A stretch of DNA of 64,000 nucleotides from Promicromonospora sukumoe (GTDB lineage Bacteria; Actinomycetota; Actinomycetes; Actinomycetales; Cellulomonadaceae), in assembly GCF_014137995.1 (NCBI RefSeq), contig NZ_JACGWV010000002.1:1240001-1304000 (forward strand), in the 5' to 3' direction. Below the pieces are notes generated by a model. The model made no database searches. It was not told the DNA's origin and saw nothing but the letters and a program-made list of their open reading frames with translations. A program made the position numbers and the translations under genes. Positions 49,226 to 58,167 of this stretch are shown here, piece after piece (the stretch's first letter is position 1; the number at the start of each line of letters is the position of its first letter).

Positions 49226-49538
49226 CGGGGTTCCCTTCGTGCCGTCAGCGCGTCCCTGTCGCATCCTGGCGGAGCATCCGGTCGACCGCACCAGCACCAG
49301 CACCCACCCCAGCGACCGCAAGCCGCACCTTTGGCAGCACGCCCGCCCGGGCCTTCCCTGGTCCGACGACGGAGCGCTCCGTTGAGCCCCGGCGCCCGCG
49401 GCCCTGGTCGTTCTCCGAACGGGTGTGCCGCGAGTGAAGGTAGCGACGTGCCGGAGGCCGGGTCAATGGTTCGGTGGCACCGGTCTCAACCGTGACCGGA
49501 TCGCGATGTGCTCCGGCACGCGACGAACGCCGGAAACG
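49226..49538. other. Intergenic region upstream of iclR
   Basis: About 310 nt with no credible gene. It holds two palindromes: ACGGAGCGCTCCGT at 49369-49382 and CGTTC-TCC-GAACG at 49409-49421. Both are possible IclR binding sites upstream of the iclR promoter. Confidence 0.5.
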
Positions 49539-49578
49539 ACGAGGCCCCGGTCAGCGTTTCCGCTGACCGGGGCCTCGT
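49539..49578 (-). terminator. tRNA-Arg terminator
   Basis: ACGAGGCCCCGGTCAGC and its perfect complement around GTTTCC, 17-base arms, starting 8 nt after the tRNA-Arg 3' end on the minus strand. Confidence 0.85.
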
Positions 49579-49586
49579 TCCTGCTG

Positions 49587-49659
49587 TGCGCCCGAAGGGA
49601 TTCGAACCCCCAACCTTCTGATCCGTAGTCAGATGCTCTATCCGTTGAGCTACGGGCGC
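49587..49659 (-). tRNA. tRNA-Arg(ACG)
   Basis: Cloverleaf with acceptor stem GCGCCCG/CGGGCGC, anticodon stem TCTGA/TCAGA and loop CTACGGA giving anticodon ACG (inosine expected at position 34), and T-loop GGTTCGAATCC. No encoded CCA. Discriminator A. Confidence 0.96.
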
Positions 49660-49867
49660 CTGCCGTACAACCTGTTGTCCGTCTGCCGTTCACACGGCCG
49701 ACCGACGAGAACATTACCGCCTGTTCGGCGCGGGCCCAAACTCAAATCCGCGCTTCCCGGAGAGAACTCCGTCACAGCCCTGCCGAAGGTTCGATCCCGC
49801 GCTGAACCCGTGTGCCGAAGCCTCTCACAGAAAAGGCCCCGGGCGTCACGCGCGGCCGGGACCTTCC

Positions 49868-49959
49868 TGGCGGAGACGGAGGGATTTGAACCCTCGAACG
49901 GGTTGCCCCGTTACCACCTTAGCAGGGTGGCGCACTAGACCTGACTATGCGACGTCTCC
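49868..49959 (-). tRNA. tRNA-Ser(GCT), CCA encoded
   Basis: Acceptor GGAGACG/CGTCTCC, anticodon loop CTGCTAA (anticodon GCT), a long variable arm AACGGGGCAACCCGTT, T-loop GGTTCAAATCC and an encoded CCA at 49868-49870. An imperfect GC-rich hairpin with a T-run (TTTTCT) follows it near 49817-49862. Confidence 0.96.
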
Positions 49960-50188
49960 TCGCGACAGGCTCTACCCAGGCAGGGCGATGCCGCGCGGCC
50001 CAGGCTACCTGGCCCAGGGCGAACTGAGCAAAGCGGGGCCTCCGGACCGCTCGCCAGCCCCGTCTTTCCGCCGTTTTTCCGCCCTCACCAGGGACGGTCG
50101 TGGAGCCGGCCGGGACACCCGCGGCCACCGCCGGCGGCATCCGGGCAGCGTATTTCACACAGCGTCAATAAGAGGTACATTCGCGACC

Positions 50189-51910
50189 ATGGACTACGAC
50201 GTCTTGGTGATCGGCTCAGGCTTCGGCGGCAGCGTGGCCGCCCTCCGGCTCACGGAGAAGGGCTACAGGGTGGGCGTCCTCGAGGCGGGCCGCCGGTTCG
50301 CCGACGACGAGTTCGCCAAGAACTCGTGGCACCTGAGGCAGTTCCTCTGGGCGCCGGCGCTGGGGTGCTACGGGATCCAGCGGGTGCGCTTGCTGCGCAA
50401 CGTCCTGTGCCTGACAGGCGCGGGCGTCGGCGGCGGCTCGCTGGTGTACGCGAACACCCTCTACCGACCCCTGGACCCGTTCTACGCCGACCCCGCCTGG
50501 TCGCACATCGCCGACTGGAAGTCCGAACTGGCGCCGTACTACGACCAGGCGGAACGCATGCTCGGCGTCGTCCGGTACCACGGCCGCTCCCCCGCGGACG
50601 ACGTCATCCGGTCCGTCGCGGACGACATGGGCGTCGGCGACACGTTCCGTCCCACCCGGGTGGGCGTGTACTTCGGGCCGGGCGGCGCGGAGGCGCCGAC
50701 GCCGGGCCGGACGGATGCGGACCCCTTCTTCGGCGGGGCGGGGCCGGAGCGGACGGGCTGCGTCGAATGCGGCGAGTGCATGACCGGCTGCCGGCACGGC
50801 GCCAAGAACACCCTGGTCAAGAACTACCTCTACCTCGCGGAGCGCGCGGGTGCCGTGGTGCACCCGCTCACCACGGCCGACGTCGTGCGGCCGCTGCCCG
50901 ACGCGCGCGGCGGCGGCTACGAGATCCGCGCACACCGCACCGGCAGGAGGTGGGCCGGCCGGCGCACGTTCACGGCCCGGCAGGTGGTGTTCGCGGCCGG
51001 CACGCTCGGCACGCAGCGCCTGCTGCACGCGATGAAGGACGCCGGAACGCTGCCGGGGCTGTCGGGCCGGCTCGGCCACCTCACCCGCACCAACTCCGAG
51101 GCGCTGCTCGGCGCGATGACGCACAAGGTGGGCTCGACGGACTACTCGCGCGGGCTCGCGATCACGTCGTCGTTCTACCCGAATGAGAGCACCCACATCG
51201 AGCCGGTGAGGTACGGCCACGGCTCCAACGTCATGGCGGCGCTCCAGCACATCCTCGTCGACGGCGGGCCGCGCCGGTTCCTGCGCTGGTTCGGCGAGAT
51301 GCGCAAGAACCTCAGGTGGCTGCCGGTGCTGATGGACTGGCGCCGCTGGTCCGAGCGGACGGTCATCGCCCTGGTCATGCAGGCGCACGACAACTCGCTG
51401 ACGACGCTGACGAGGCGTTCGCCGTTCGGCCGGTACATGACGTCCCGGCAGGGCACCGGGGCGCCCAACCCGAGCTGGATCCCCGAGGGCCACGAGGCGG
51501 TACGCCGCATGGCCGACACGATGGGCGACGACGGCGTCGAGGGGATCGCCGGGGGCACCATCGGCGACCCCTTCAACATCCCGCTGACCGCGCACATCCT
51601 CGGGGGCTGTGCCATCGGGTCCGACGCCGGGAACGGCGTCGTCGACCCCTACCTGCGGATGTACGGGCACGAGGGCCTGCACGTGATGGACGGCTCCGCC
51701 GTGACCGCGAACCTCGGGGTGAACCCGTCGCTGACCATCACGGCGCAGGCCGAGCGGGCGTGCGCGCTGTGGCCCAACGCCGGCGAGCAGGACGCCCGGC
51801 CCGCGCTCGGGTCGGCCTACCGGCGGGTCGGGGCCGTACGCCCCGTGGCACCGGTCGTGCCCGAGGCGGCCCCGGCGGCGCTCCGCCTGCCCATCGTGGG
51901 GATCAGCTAG
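50189..51910 (+). CDS. GMC-family oxidoreductase, cholesterol oxidase-like (ChoD)
   Basis: FAD enzyme of 573 aa from ATG at 50189; TACATT at 50176-50181 is 7 nt upstream. The FAD-binding motif VIGSGFGGSVAAL is near residue 6, GAGVGGGSLVYANT matches the cholesterol oxidase group, and the C-terminal HILGGCAIGSDAGNGVVDPYLR and VNPSLTITAQAE are GMC_oxred_C motifs. A Cys cluster CVECGECMTGCRHGAKNT at about residues 190-207 is typical of ChoD-type proteins and could hold an iron-sulfur centre. No Tat signal is seen. It sits between two serine tRNA genes. Confidence 0.92.
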   Translation: MDYDVLVIGSGFGGSVAALRLTEKGYRVGVLEAGRRFADDEFAKNSWHLRQFLWAPALGCYGIQRVRLLRNVLCLTGAGVGGGSLVYANTLYRPLDPFYADPAWSHIADWKSELAPYYDQAERMLGVVRYHGRSPADDVIRSVADDMGVGDTFRPTRVGVYFGPGGAEAPTPGRTDADPFFGGAGPERTGCVECGECMTGCRHGAKNTLVKNYLYLAERAGAVVHPLTTADVVRPLPDARGGGYEIRAHRTGRRWAGRRTFTARQVVFAAGTLGTQRLLHAMKDAGTLPGLSGRLGHLTRTNSEALLGAMTHKVGSTDYSRGLAITSSFYPNESTHIEPVRYGHGSNVMAALQHILVDGGPRRFLRWFGEMRKNLRWLPVLMDWRRWSERTVIALVMQAHDNSLTTLTRRSPFGRYMTSRQGTGAPNPSWIPEGHEAVRRMADTMGDDGVEGIAGGTIGDPFNIPLTAHILGGCAIGSDAGNGVVDPYLRMYGHEGLHVMDGSAVTANLGVNPSLTITAQAERACALWPNAGEQDARPALGSAYRRVGAVRPVAPVVPEAAPAALRLPIVGIS

Positions 51911-51934
51911 TTCTCACCCGTCTCGGGAACAGAG

Positions 51935-51971
51935 CGACGGCCGGGACCCCACGTGGGGGTCCCGGCCGTCG
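51935..51971. terminator. Bidirectional terminator between GMC oxidoreductase and tRNA-Ser
   Basis: CGACGGCCGGGACCCC and its perfect complement around ACGTG. It lies 24 nt after the oxidoreductase stop and 9 nt after the tRNA-Ser 3' end on the other strand. Confidence 0.85.
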
Positions 51972-51979
51972 TCCGTCGG

Positions 51980-52064
51980 CGGAGGGCGAGGGATTCGAAC
52001 CCCCGGTGCGTTGCCGCACAACGGTTTTCAAGACCGTCACATTAGGCCGCTCTGTCAGCCCTCC
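51980..52064 (-). tRNA. tRNA-Ser(TGA)
   Basis: Acceptor GGAGGGC/GCCCTCC, anticodon stem ACGGT/ACCGT with loop CTTGAAA (anticodon TGA), long variable arm TGTGCGGCAACGCA and T-loop GGTTCGAATCC. No CCA encoded. Confidence 0.96.
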
Positions 52065-52183
52065 TCGCGCCCGACGCCCCTGCGCGGCACGACGACGCGG
52101 CCACACAGTCTAGCGTCCGGCGGAACAGCGACGGCGGGCCGCCCTCAGGGTGGCCCGCCGTCCGCGAGATGCTGGAGAGCGGC

Positions 52184-53014
52184 TCAGCCCTGCGCCTGCG
52201 CGCCGGAGCGAAGCTGGCGCATCGCGAGCTGGACCAGCGCGATCAGCGTCTGCTTGGTCGCCGCACGCGAGCGTGCGTCGGTGTAGAGCATCGGCACGTG
52301 CGAGGGGATCTGCAGTGCCTCGCGCACGTCCTCGAGCCGGTGCTTGGCCACGCCGTCGAAGCAGTTGACGCCCACGACGAACGGGATGTTGCGCGACTCG
52401 AAGTAGTCGATCGCCGGGAAGCACTGCTCCAAGCGGTCCGTGTCGACCAGCACGACGGCACCGATCGCACCGCGCACCAGGTCGTCCCACATGAAGAGGA
52501 AGCGGTCCTGGCCCGGGGTACCGAACAGGTACAGCCACAGGTTGCCCGGCAGCTCCACGCGGCCGAAGTCCATGGCCACCGTGGTGGTGGTCTTGCGGTC
52601 GGTGACGCCACCGGCGTCGTCCACGCCGACCGAGTGCTCCGTCATGGCAGCCTCGGTGTTGAGCGGCTCGACGTCGGAGATCGAGCCGATGAACGTCGTC
52701 TTGCCCACCGCGAAGCCACCGGCCACGACGATCTTGACGACGGTCGGCGCGGTGCGCTCGCCCGCGGGCTGCGCGCCCGGGGCGGACTGCGCCCCGGCGT
52801 TGCTCGCAGGAGCCTGCTGCATCACCGGCGGCGCGGGCTGAGCCTGCGCCGGACGGGACGCCTGGGCGGTGGGCGACGAGGCACCGCCGCCACCACCCAG
52901 CACACTCTGGCGCGCGGGCGCGTTCGAGGAAGCGGTCGCAGTGCCGGCGTTACCCGACACCGGGGCCCAGTTGGGACCGCTGCGGGCCCCGCCGTCAGAG
53001 GGCGGAAATGCCAT
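52184..53014 (-). CDS. cvnD: Conservon GTP-binding protein CvnD
   Basis: Small GTPase-like protein of 276 aa. A disordered Ala/Gln/Pro/Ser-rich extension of about 90 residues precedes the G domain: P-loop GGFAVGKTT (about residues 99-107), G3 LFGTPGQDRF and a G4 variant VNCFDG in place of NKxD. CvnD proteins (DUF/ATP_bind_1 type) work with a sensor kinase, a roadblock protein and a DUF742 protein in a membrane switch resembling eukaryotic G-protein signalling. Its start overlaps the end of cvnC by 20 nt. Confidence 0.95.
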   Translation of the reverse strand: MAFPPSDGGARSGPNWAPVSGNAGTATASSNAPARQSVLGGGGGASSPTAQASRPAQAQPAPPVMQQAPASNAGAQSAPGAQPAGERTAPTVVKIVVAGGFAVGKTTFIGSISDVEPLNTEAAMTEHSVGVDDAGGVTDRKTTTTVAMDFGRVELPGNLWLYLFGTPGQDRFLFMWDDLVRGAIGAVVLVDTDRLEQCFPAIDYFESRNIPFVVGVNCFDGVAKHRLEDVREALQIPSHVPMLYTDARSRAATKQTLIALVQLAMRQLRSGAQAQG

Positions 53015-53405
53015 TCAGAACACTCTCCAAGACGCTCAGCGACAGGCCCGAGTTCGAGCTGCCGTGGCCTGTGTGGACGTTAACCGGTGTCGAGGTGTGC
53101 ACGGTGACGTGCCCTTCCTCCTGCATGTCCGCCACAAGAATCCGGACGACACCCAGGGGCAGCCGCAGAAGGGCCGAGAGCTCGGCGATCGACACGTACG
53201 TGTGCGCGGCGTGCTGGAGGATCGCGCGCTTCTCCGGAGGCAGCCCGAAACTGCTGACTGCCCCGGGAAGAACCTCCACGAGGGCCTCGAGCGGCAGGTC
53301 GGACAGCTCCGACCGCACCCGGCCTCCGGTGACCGCGTAGGGGCGCACGGTGGACGTCTCACGGACGTCCCCCTGCCCCTGGGAACCGAAAGGTGCGTAC
53401 GTCAT
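52995..53405 (-). CDS. cvnC: DUF742 family protein CvnC
   Basis: Protein of 136 aa from ATG at 53405 (GAGG about 9 nt upstream; an in-frame ATG at 53447 would overlap cvnB). The DUF742 pattern is VRPYAVTGGRVRSEL at about 22-36, then a winged-helix-like part SIAELSALLRLPLGVVRILVADM. A His/Ser-rich insertion near 105-120 precedes the C-terminus. It is the third gene of the conservon, presumably linking the GTPase to gene regulation or to the kinase. Confidence 0.93.
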   Translation of the reverse strand: MTYAPFGSQGQGDVRETSTVRPYAVTGGRVRSELSDLPLEALVEVLPGAVSSFGLPPEKRAILQHAAHTYVSIAELSALLRLPLGVVRILVADMQEEGHVTVHTSTPVNVHTGHGSSNSGLSLSVLESVLNGISAL

Positions 53406-53415
53406 GGTCGAGTCC

Positions 53416-53865
53416 TCATCCCACGCTGGCGGCTCGGGTCTGCCCATCGACCGGGAGGCTGCCCCGCATCTCCGAGATCAGCTGCGGCGTGAGGGTGGCC
53501 TCCGTGCGGGACACCAGGAGGGCCATCTCGTAGCCGATGAGGCCGATGTCGCACGTGGCCTCCGCGACGACGCCGAGAACGGACCCGTTCGAGACGTTCA
53601 TCAGGAAGAGGAAGCCGTTGTCCATCTCGATGATCGCCTGACGGACGTTACCGCCGTTGAGCTGCCGGGAAGCTCCACGCGTGAGGCTTGACATACCGGA
53701 GACGATCGCCGCCAGCTGGTCGCCGCTCGTGCGGTCGAGCTGGTCGGACATCGCCATGAGCAGGCCGTCTGCCGACACGACGAGCGTGTGCCGACTGCCG
53801 GGAACGGTACGCACGAAGTTGTCGAGCAGCCAACCGAAATTGGTTGCTTCGGTGCTGAGGGTCAC
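53416..53865 (-). CDS. cvnB: Roadblock/LC7 domain protein CvnB
   Basis: Protein of 149 aa from GTG at 53865 with a strong AGGAGGAA 6 nt upstream. Roadblock/LC7 fold: NFGWLLDNFVRTVPGSRHTLVVSADGLLMAMSDQLDR, SLTRGASRQLNGG and VGYEMALL-like GLIGYEMALLVSRTEA. In conservons the roadblock protein acts as a GTPase partner, possibly an activating protein, for CvnD. It lies 36 nt after cvnA. Confidence 0.95.
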   Translation of the reverse strand: MTLSTEATNFGWLLDNFVRTVPGSRHTLVVSADGLLMAMSDQLDRTSGDQLAAIVSGMSSLTRGASRQLNGGNVRQAIIEMDNGFLFLMNVSNGSVLGVVAEATCDIGLIGYEMALLVSRTEATLTPQLISEMRGSLPVDGQTRAASVG

Positions 53866-53901
53866 TCTGTTCCTCCTAGTCAGAATCCACAGACGCGCTT
53901 G

Positions 53902-56900
53902 TCACCGCGACTGCGGCGCTGAGTCAGGGACATGATTCACGGTCGAGGGTGCCCACGTCGAGTCCCCACCGCCGTTCTTGCCGTTCTCGTGCTCCGAATT
54001 GCCCTCGTCCACGGACTCCGACCGGCCACGCGCGGTGGCCGACTGGAACGCCGAGAGACGCGAGCGAAGCTGCTCGGGATCACGGTCGATGCGAGCCGAG
54101 AGACGCTCGACGGCCGGGTCCGCACCGGTGCCGGAGGCACCACGGGTACGGCGGGTCAGCCCACCATTGGCAACCTCGGTACTGACGGCTGCCGGACGGT
54201 ACGAGTCGTTCTCTTTCACATCGTCTTCCTGATAAGCCCCCCGACGGAGAAGGCTCGTCATCTCCTCGTAGAGCACTGCCGAGGCGGTCCATTCCGACCG
54301 TGCCTCCACCGAGTCACGCACGTACTCGGGGTCTAGTGGGTCCTTCCCGTCGCCGTCGGTCCCGGCGGCTCGCTTGGCGAGCGGGGCCGGCGAGGCGTAC
54401 GACGGGTCGTACACGGCACCCGTCGGGTACGGCTCGCTGAACTCGCGGACGGGCGGCTCGAAGGCCTGCTGCACGTCCGCCACGGGCACGGCCTGGGTGG
54501 CCGGTGCCGAGGCGAACGAGGTGGGTACGCGCTCACGGGCCGGAGCCGGGGCGGGAGCCGCCGGAGCCGGTGCCGCGGCCGCACGGGGCGCCGCGTCCAC
54601 GAACGGGTTGCTGGCGGGAGCGGGGGCCGGTGCCGACACCTGTGCGACGGGCACGGGGACCGTGCCGCCCGCGGGGGCGTTCGGGACCGCCGGCACCGCC
54701 GACGTCAGCGACTCCTGGATCGCCTTCTGGTAGCCCTCCTGGTAACCCCGCTCGTACGTGGGGTCCGCGGCGGGCGCGGCAGGTGCCTGGGCCGGGAAGG
54801 CGCCCGTCAGCGGGGCGGGGCTGCCCTGGGGCGGACCGCTCGGTGCCTGGAAGTTCTGCACCGGCAGGTTCTGCGTCGGGAGGCTCTGCGCCTGGAAGGG
54901 CTGGGCCTGGAAGGGCTGGGCGGGGAAGCCCTGCGTCTCGACGTTCGGCGCGGGGACGATCGGGGCGCCGAAGGTCGGCGGACCGGCCACAGGGCTCGCG
55001 ACGGTCTGGATCGGACGCGAGGCCGGACGCTGCTCCTGCGGCTGGTACGCCCGGAGCTCACCGGTGGCCGGCTGGCCCGGGCGGCGGCCGAACAGGCCCC
55101 GCTTCTGGACCGGCTTGCCGCTCGGCTGGGCGCCCGAGCCGGTCGAACGGCGGCTCGGAAGGTCCGCCATGAGCTCCTCGAACGCGGGCAGCGCCTCGAA
55201 CGACGAGTCGGGGCCCTCCGGGGGCTCCGAGCCGAAGCCCTGGCTCTGCGCGCTGTCATCCTGGTAGCCACCGAACTGCTCCGGCTGCGTACCGAAGCTC
55301 TGCGCCGGGGCCGGGGCAGCGGGCGGCCTGCCGCCACCTGCCGCCGGGAACCGCATCACGTCGGTGTCGGACATGCCGGGGAGTGCGGCCGGGTCCTGGG
55401 TGATCGGGTCGAGCTGCAGCGACTGCGTGCTGCCCTCGACGGGGTCGATCGTGTTCAGGGAGCGGAAGCTCGAGAACAGCGCGCTGCGCTGGTCCACGTC
55501 GACCGCGGCCGGCGTGGTGTCCTCGAACACCGGGGCCACCGGCTCGGGCGGCTGCGGTGCGCGCTGACGGCTCGGGAGCGAGCTGCCCTCGGACACGTTC
55601 GACGGCGGGGCCCAGGCGTTGTCGTCACCCTGGTACTCCTGCGGGAGCGACGGCGTCTGGATCTCCGGCAGCACGATCGAGCCGGTCGGCGTCGTCTCGG
55701 CCACCGGCTGCGCGGCGGTCGAGCTGCGACGCCGGGCCAGGCCGAGCGCCGTCGTGCCGTCCGTGAGCGAGTTGAGGTCGACCGGCTGGGCGACGGGCGC
55801 CGGCTGCGCCGCGAAGGCGGCAGCGGCGATCTGCGACGTGCCGGTCGGGACCGGCAGGCCACCCTGCTGCGGCACGGACGTCGTGGCCGGCGAGGCCGCC
55901 GTCACGGCCGGTGCGCCGAAGCCGCTGGTGGGTGCACCCGCGCTCCGCATCGCACCGGTGCCCGGGCCGGTGGCCACGCCGCCGTTGAACTGCGAGGCGG
56001 CCGCCTGCGTGTTGGCCTCCAGCGGGTCCGTCGGCATCGGCAGCGGCATCGCGTTGTCCGGCATGAACAGCACGGCCGGGAAGCGGACCGTCACCTCGGT
56101 GCCGGTGCCACCCTCGCCCGGGCCGAACGCCACCTGGGCGCCGAGGCGGTCCGACAGGCGGCCGACCACGTAGAGGCCGAGGCGCTGGGCGCCGACGGCG
56201 TCGGACGCGGCGTGGCTGGCGACCTTGCGGTTCGCCTCCGCGACCTCCTCGGGGTTCATCCCGAGACCGTGGTCGCGGACGACGACGGTGATGAACTGCT
56301 CGTCGCGGGCCGTGGTGACCTCGACCGGCGTGTGGGGCTCGGAGAACATCGTCGCGTTCTCGAGGAGCTCGGCCAGCAGGTGCGCGGCGTTCAGCGCGTT
56401 GTGGCCCAGCATCATCGGGTCGACGACGAGGTTCAGGCGGACCCGGTCGTACAGCTCGATCTCGGACGACGCGGTACGGATGACGTCGGAGACCGGCATC
56501 GGCTGACGCACGCGACGACCGGAGTCGATGCCCGCGAGGACGAGCAGGGACTCGGCGTTACGGCGCATCCGGGTCGCGAGGTGGTCGAGGCGGAACAGGT
56601 TCGACAGCGTCGACGGGTCCTCCTCGGACCGCTCGAGGTCGTCGAGGAACGCGAGCTGCCGGTTCAGGAGCACCTGGTCGCGGCGGGCCACGTTGACGAA
56701 CATCTCGGCGATCGAGCCACGGAGGGCCGCCTGTTCTCGGGCGACGTCGATCGTGGTTCTGTTGACGTCGTTGAACGCTGCGGCCAGCTGGCCGATCTCG
56801 TCCGACGACTCGACGCTGATCGGGTCGAGGTCGATGCTCGGGCCCTGGCCCGGCACGGACACCTGCTCCACCAGCGTGGGGAGGCGGTCACGGACCACGC

Positions 56901-58026
56901 CGGCGGCCTGGGTGAGGCGGCGCAGCGGGGAGACGAGACGGCGGGCGATGACGAGCGCGGTGATGATCGAGAAGCCGAGGGCCGCGATCGCGACGCCACC
57001 GGTGAGGTAGGCGCGGTTCGCCGCGATGTCGGCCTGCTCCTGCGCGTACCCGGAGGAGTCCATGCGGACCGCGTCGCGGACGATGCGCCCCTCCTCGACC
57101 CAGGCGGCGGACTCGTCCGTGAACACCTCGGCCTGGGCCGGCTGGATGGAGTTCAGGTCGCCTCGCGCCACGTAGCCGCGGACGGTGCCGTAGACGCCGT
57201 CCATGCCCGGCACCTGGTACTCGCCGGGGATGCGGTCGAAGAGGTCCTGCGTGGCGTCCCACTCGCGGTCGGCCAGGTTCACCAGGTCGGCGGAGCGCAG
57301 CGCCATCGTGCGGGCGGCGTCGGGGTCCGGGTGGGTCGCCGCGATGCGGAGCGTCATGGCGACGACCGGACGCTCGTAGGTGTTGGTGAGCATCAGCTCG
57401 TCCATCTGGAAGTACGCCTCGAGGCGGGTACCCAGCTCGCGGTCCTCCGAGGTGTCGGCGATCGCGTCCATCACCTCGAGCGCGCCGTCGATGTACGTGC
57501 CGTAGGCCTCGGTGGCCACCTGCTCGGTGAGCCGGCCGGCGGCGACCTTCTTCTGCACCTCGGTGATGGCGGCGCGGTCCTCGATCGTCTGCGCGACGGC
57601 GTCCTTGACGCGCTGGTCGAGCATCGAGATGTCGATGTCCAGGAGCGCCTCGTCGCGCTGGTCGAGGGCGGTGATCGTCTGCGCCTGGGCCGCCGGGGCG
57701 GCCCACACGGGGTTGCCGTCGTCGTCCATGACCGGCTTGCCCGCTTCGTCCAGCTCAGGCGTGCCCTGGAGCAGGGCCCGGCGCGCAGCGGTGCCGTAGT
57801 CGCCGTCGTCGATCATCGCGACGATGTTGAGCGACCGCTCCTGCGCGAAGGTCGTTCCTGCCGCGTCCTGGTACTCGAGCGCGGCGACGAGATCGCTCGT
57901 CTGCTGAGCGCGCATCGCGTCGACCACGGAGAGGCCGATGATGTATGCCGCCGCGATGACCAGGACGATGGCAGGCGTGACCAGTGTCGCAAGAACTTTC
58001 CCGCGCACTCCCAACCTGCGGAACAT
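53902..58026 (-). CDS. cvnA: Conservon sensor histidine kinase CvnA with nitrate-sensor-like domain and very long disordered tail
   Basis: Membrane kinase of 1374 aa from ATG at 58026 with GAGAGG upstream. Membrane segment at about 13-34, a helical extracytoplasmic NIT-like domain at about 40-335 (FAQERSLNIVAMID), a second segment near 342-365, HAMP near 366-430, and a HATPase_c domain near 500-660 (HLLAELLENATMFSEP, VVRDHGLGMNPEE). There is no canonical phospho-accepting His box. Residues 670-1374 are low-complexity, rich in Pro/Gln/Ala with FQAQ and FPAQ repeats and short acidic segments. Typical CvnA proteins are shorter; the tail may recruit the partner proteins or the cell wall or division machinery. 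Confidence 0.93.
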   Translation of the reverse strand: MFRRLGVRGKVLATLVTPAIVLVIAAAYIIGLSVVDAMRAQQTSDLVAALEYQDAAGTTFAQERSLNIVAMIDDGDYGTAARRALLQGTPELDEAGKPVMDDDGNPVWAAPAAQAQTITALDQRDEALLDIDISMLDQRVKDAVAQTIEDRAAITEVQKKVAAGRLTEQVATEAYGTYIDGALEVMDAIADTSEDRELGTRLEAYFQMDELMLTNTYERPVVAMTLRIAATHPDPDAARTMALRSADLVNLADREWDATQDLFDRIPGEYQVPGMDGVYGTVRGYVARGDLNSIQPAQAEVFTDESAAWVEEGRIVRDAVRMDSSGYAQEQADIAANRAYLTGGVAIAALGFSIITALVIARRLVSPLRRLTQAAGVVRDRLPTLVEQVSVPGQGPSIDLDPISVESSDEIGQLAAAFNDVNRTTIDVAREQAALRGSIAEMFVNVARRDQVLLNRQLAFLDDLERSEEDPSTLSNLFRLDHLATRMRRNAESLLVLAGIDSGRRVRQPMPVSDVIRTASSEIELYDRVRLNLVVDPMMLGHNALNAAHLLAELLENATMFSEPHTPVEVTTARDEQFITVVVRDHGLGMNPEEVAEANRKVASHAASDAVGAQRLGLYVVGRLSDRLGAQVAFGPGEGGTGTEVTVRFPAVLFMPDNAMPLPMPTDPLEANTQAAASQFNGGVATGPGTGAMRSAGAPTSGFGAPAVTAASPATTSVPQQGGLPVPTGTSQIAAAAFAAQPAPVAQPVDLNSLTDGTTALGLARRRSSTAAQPVAETTPTGSIVLPEIQTPSLPQEYQGDDNAWAPPSNVSEGSSLPSRQRAPQPPEPVAPVFEDTTPAAVDVDQRSALFSSFRSLNTIDPVEGSTQSLQLDPITQDPAALPGMSDTDVMRFPAAGGGRPPAAPAPAQSFGTQPEQFGGYQDDSAQSQGFGSEPPEGPDSSFEALPAFEELMADLPSRRSTGSGAQPSGKPVQKRGLFGRRPGQPATGELRAYQPQEQRPASRPIQTVASPVAGPPTFGAPIVPAPNVETQGFPAQPFQAQPFQAQSLPTQNLPVQNFQAPSGPPQGSPAPLTGAFPAQAPAAPAADPTYERGYQEGYQKAIQESLTSAVPAVPNAPAGGTVPVPVAQVSAPAPAPASNPFVDAAPRAAAAPAPAAPAPAPARERVPTSFASAPATQAVPVADVQQAFEPPVREFSEPYPTGAVYDPSYASPAPLAKRAAGTDGDGKDPLDPEYVRDSVEARSEWTASAVLYEEMTSLLRRGAYQEDDVKENDSYRPAAVSTEVANGGLTRRTRGASGTGADPAVERLSARIDRDPEQLRSRLSAFQSATARGRSESVDEGNSEHENGKNGGGDSTWAPSTVNHVPDSAPQSR

Positions 58027-58167
58027 GCGTACCTCTCTCCATCACTGATCCGGAAGGGGTGGCGTGCGTGGTGCCCGCCGAACACCCTCGGTGCTGCGTA
58101 CAAGTTACCGGCACCCTGTTTCCGGTGGCGACCCTCGTGAGGCCACACGGAAGTAGGCTTCATCGAT

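Noticed and set aside
56212..58140. Plus-strand open frame of 642 codons
   Set aside because: Antisense to cvnA with no recognisable domain; His/Arg/Val/Asp-biased as expected for a shadow.
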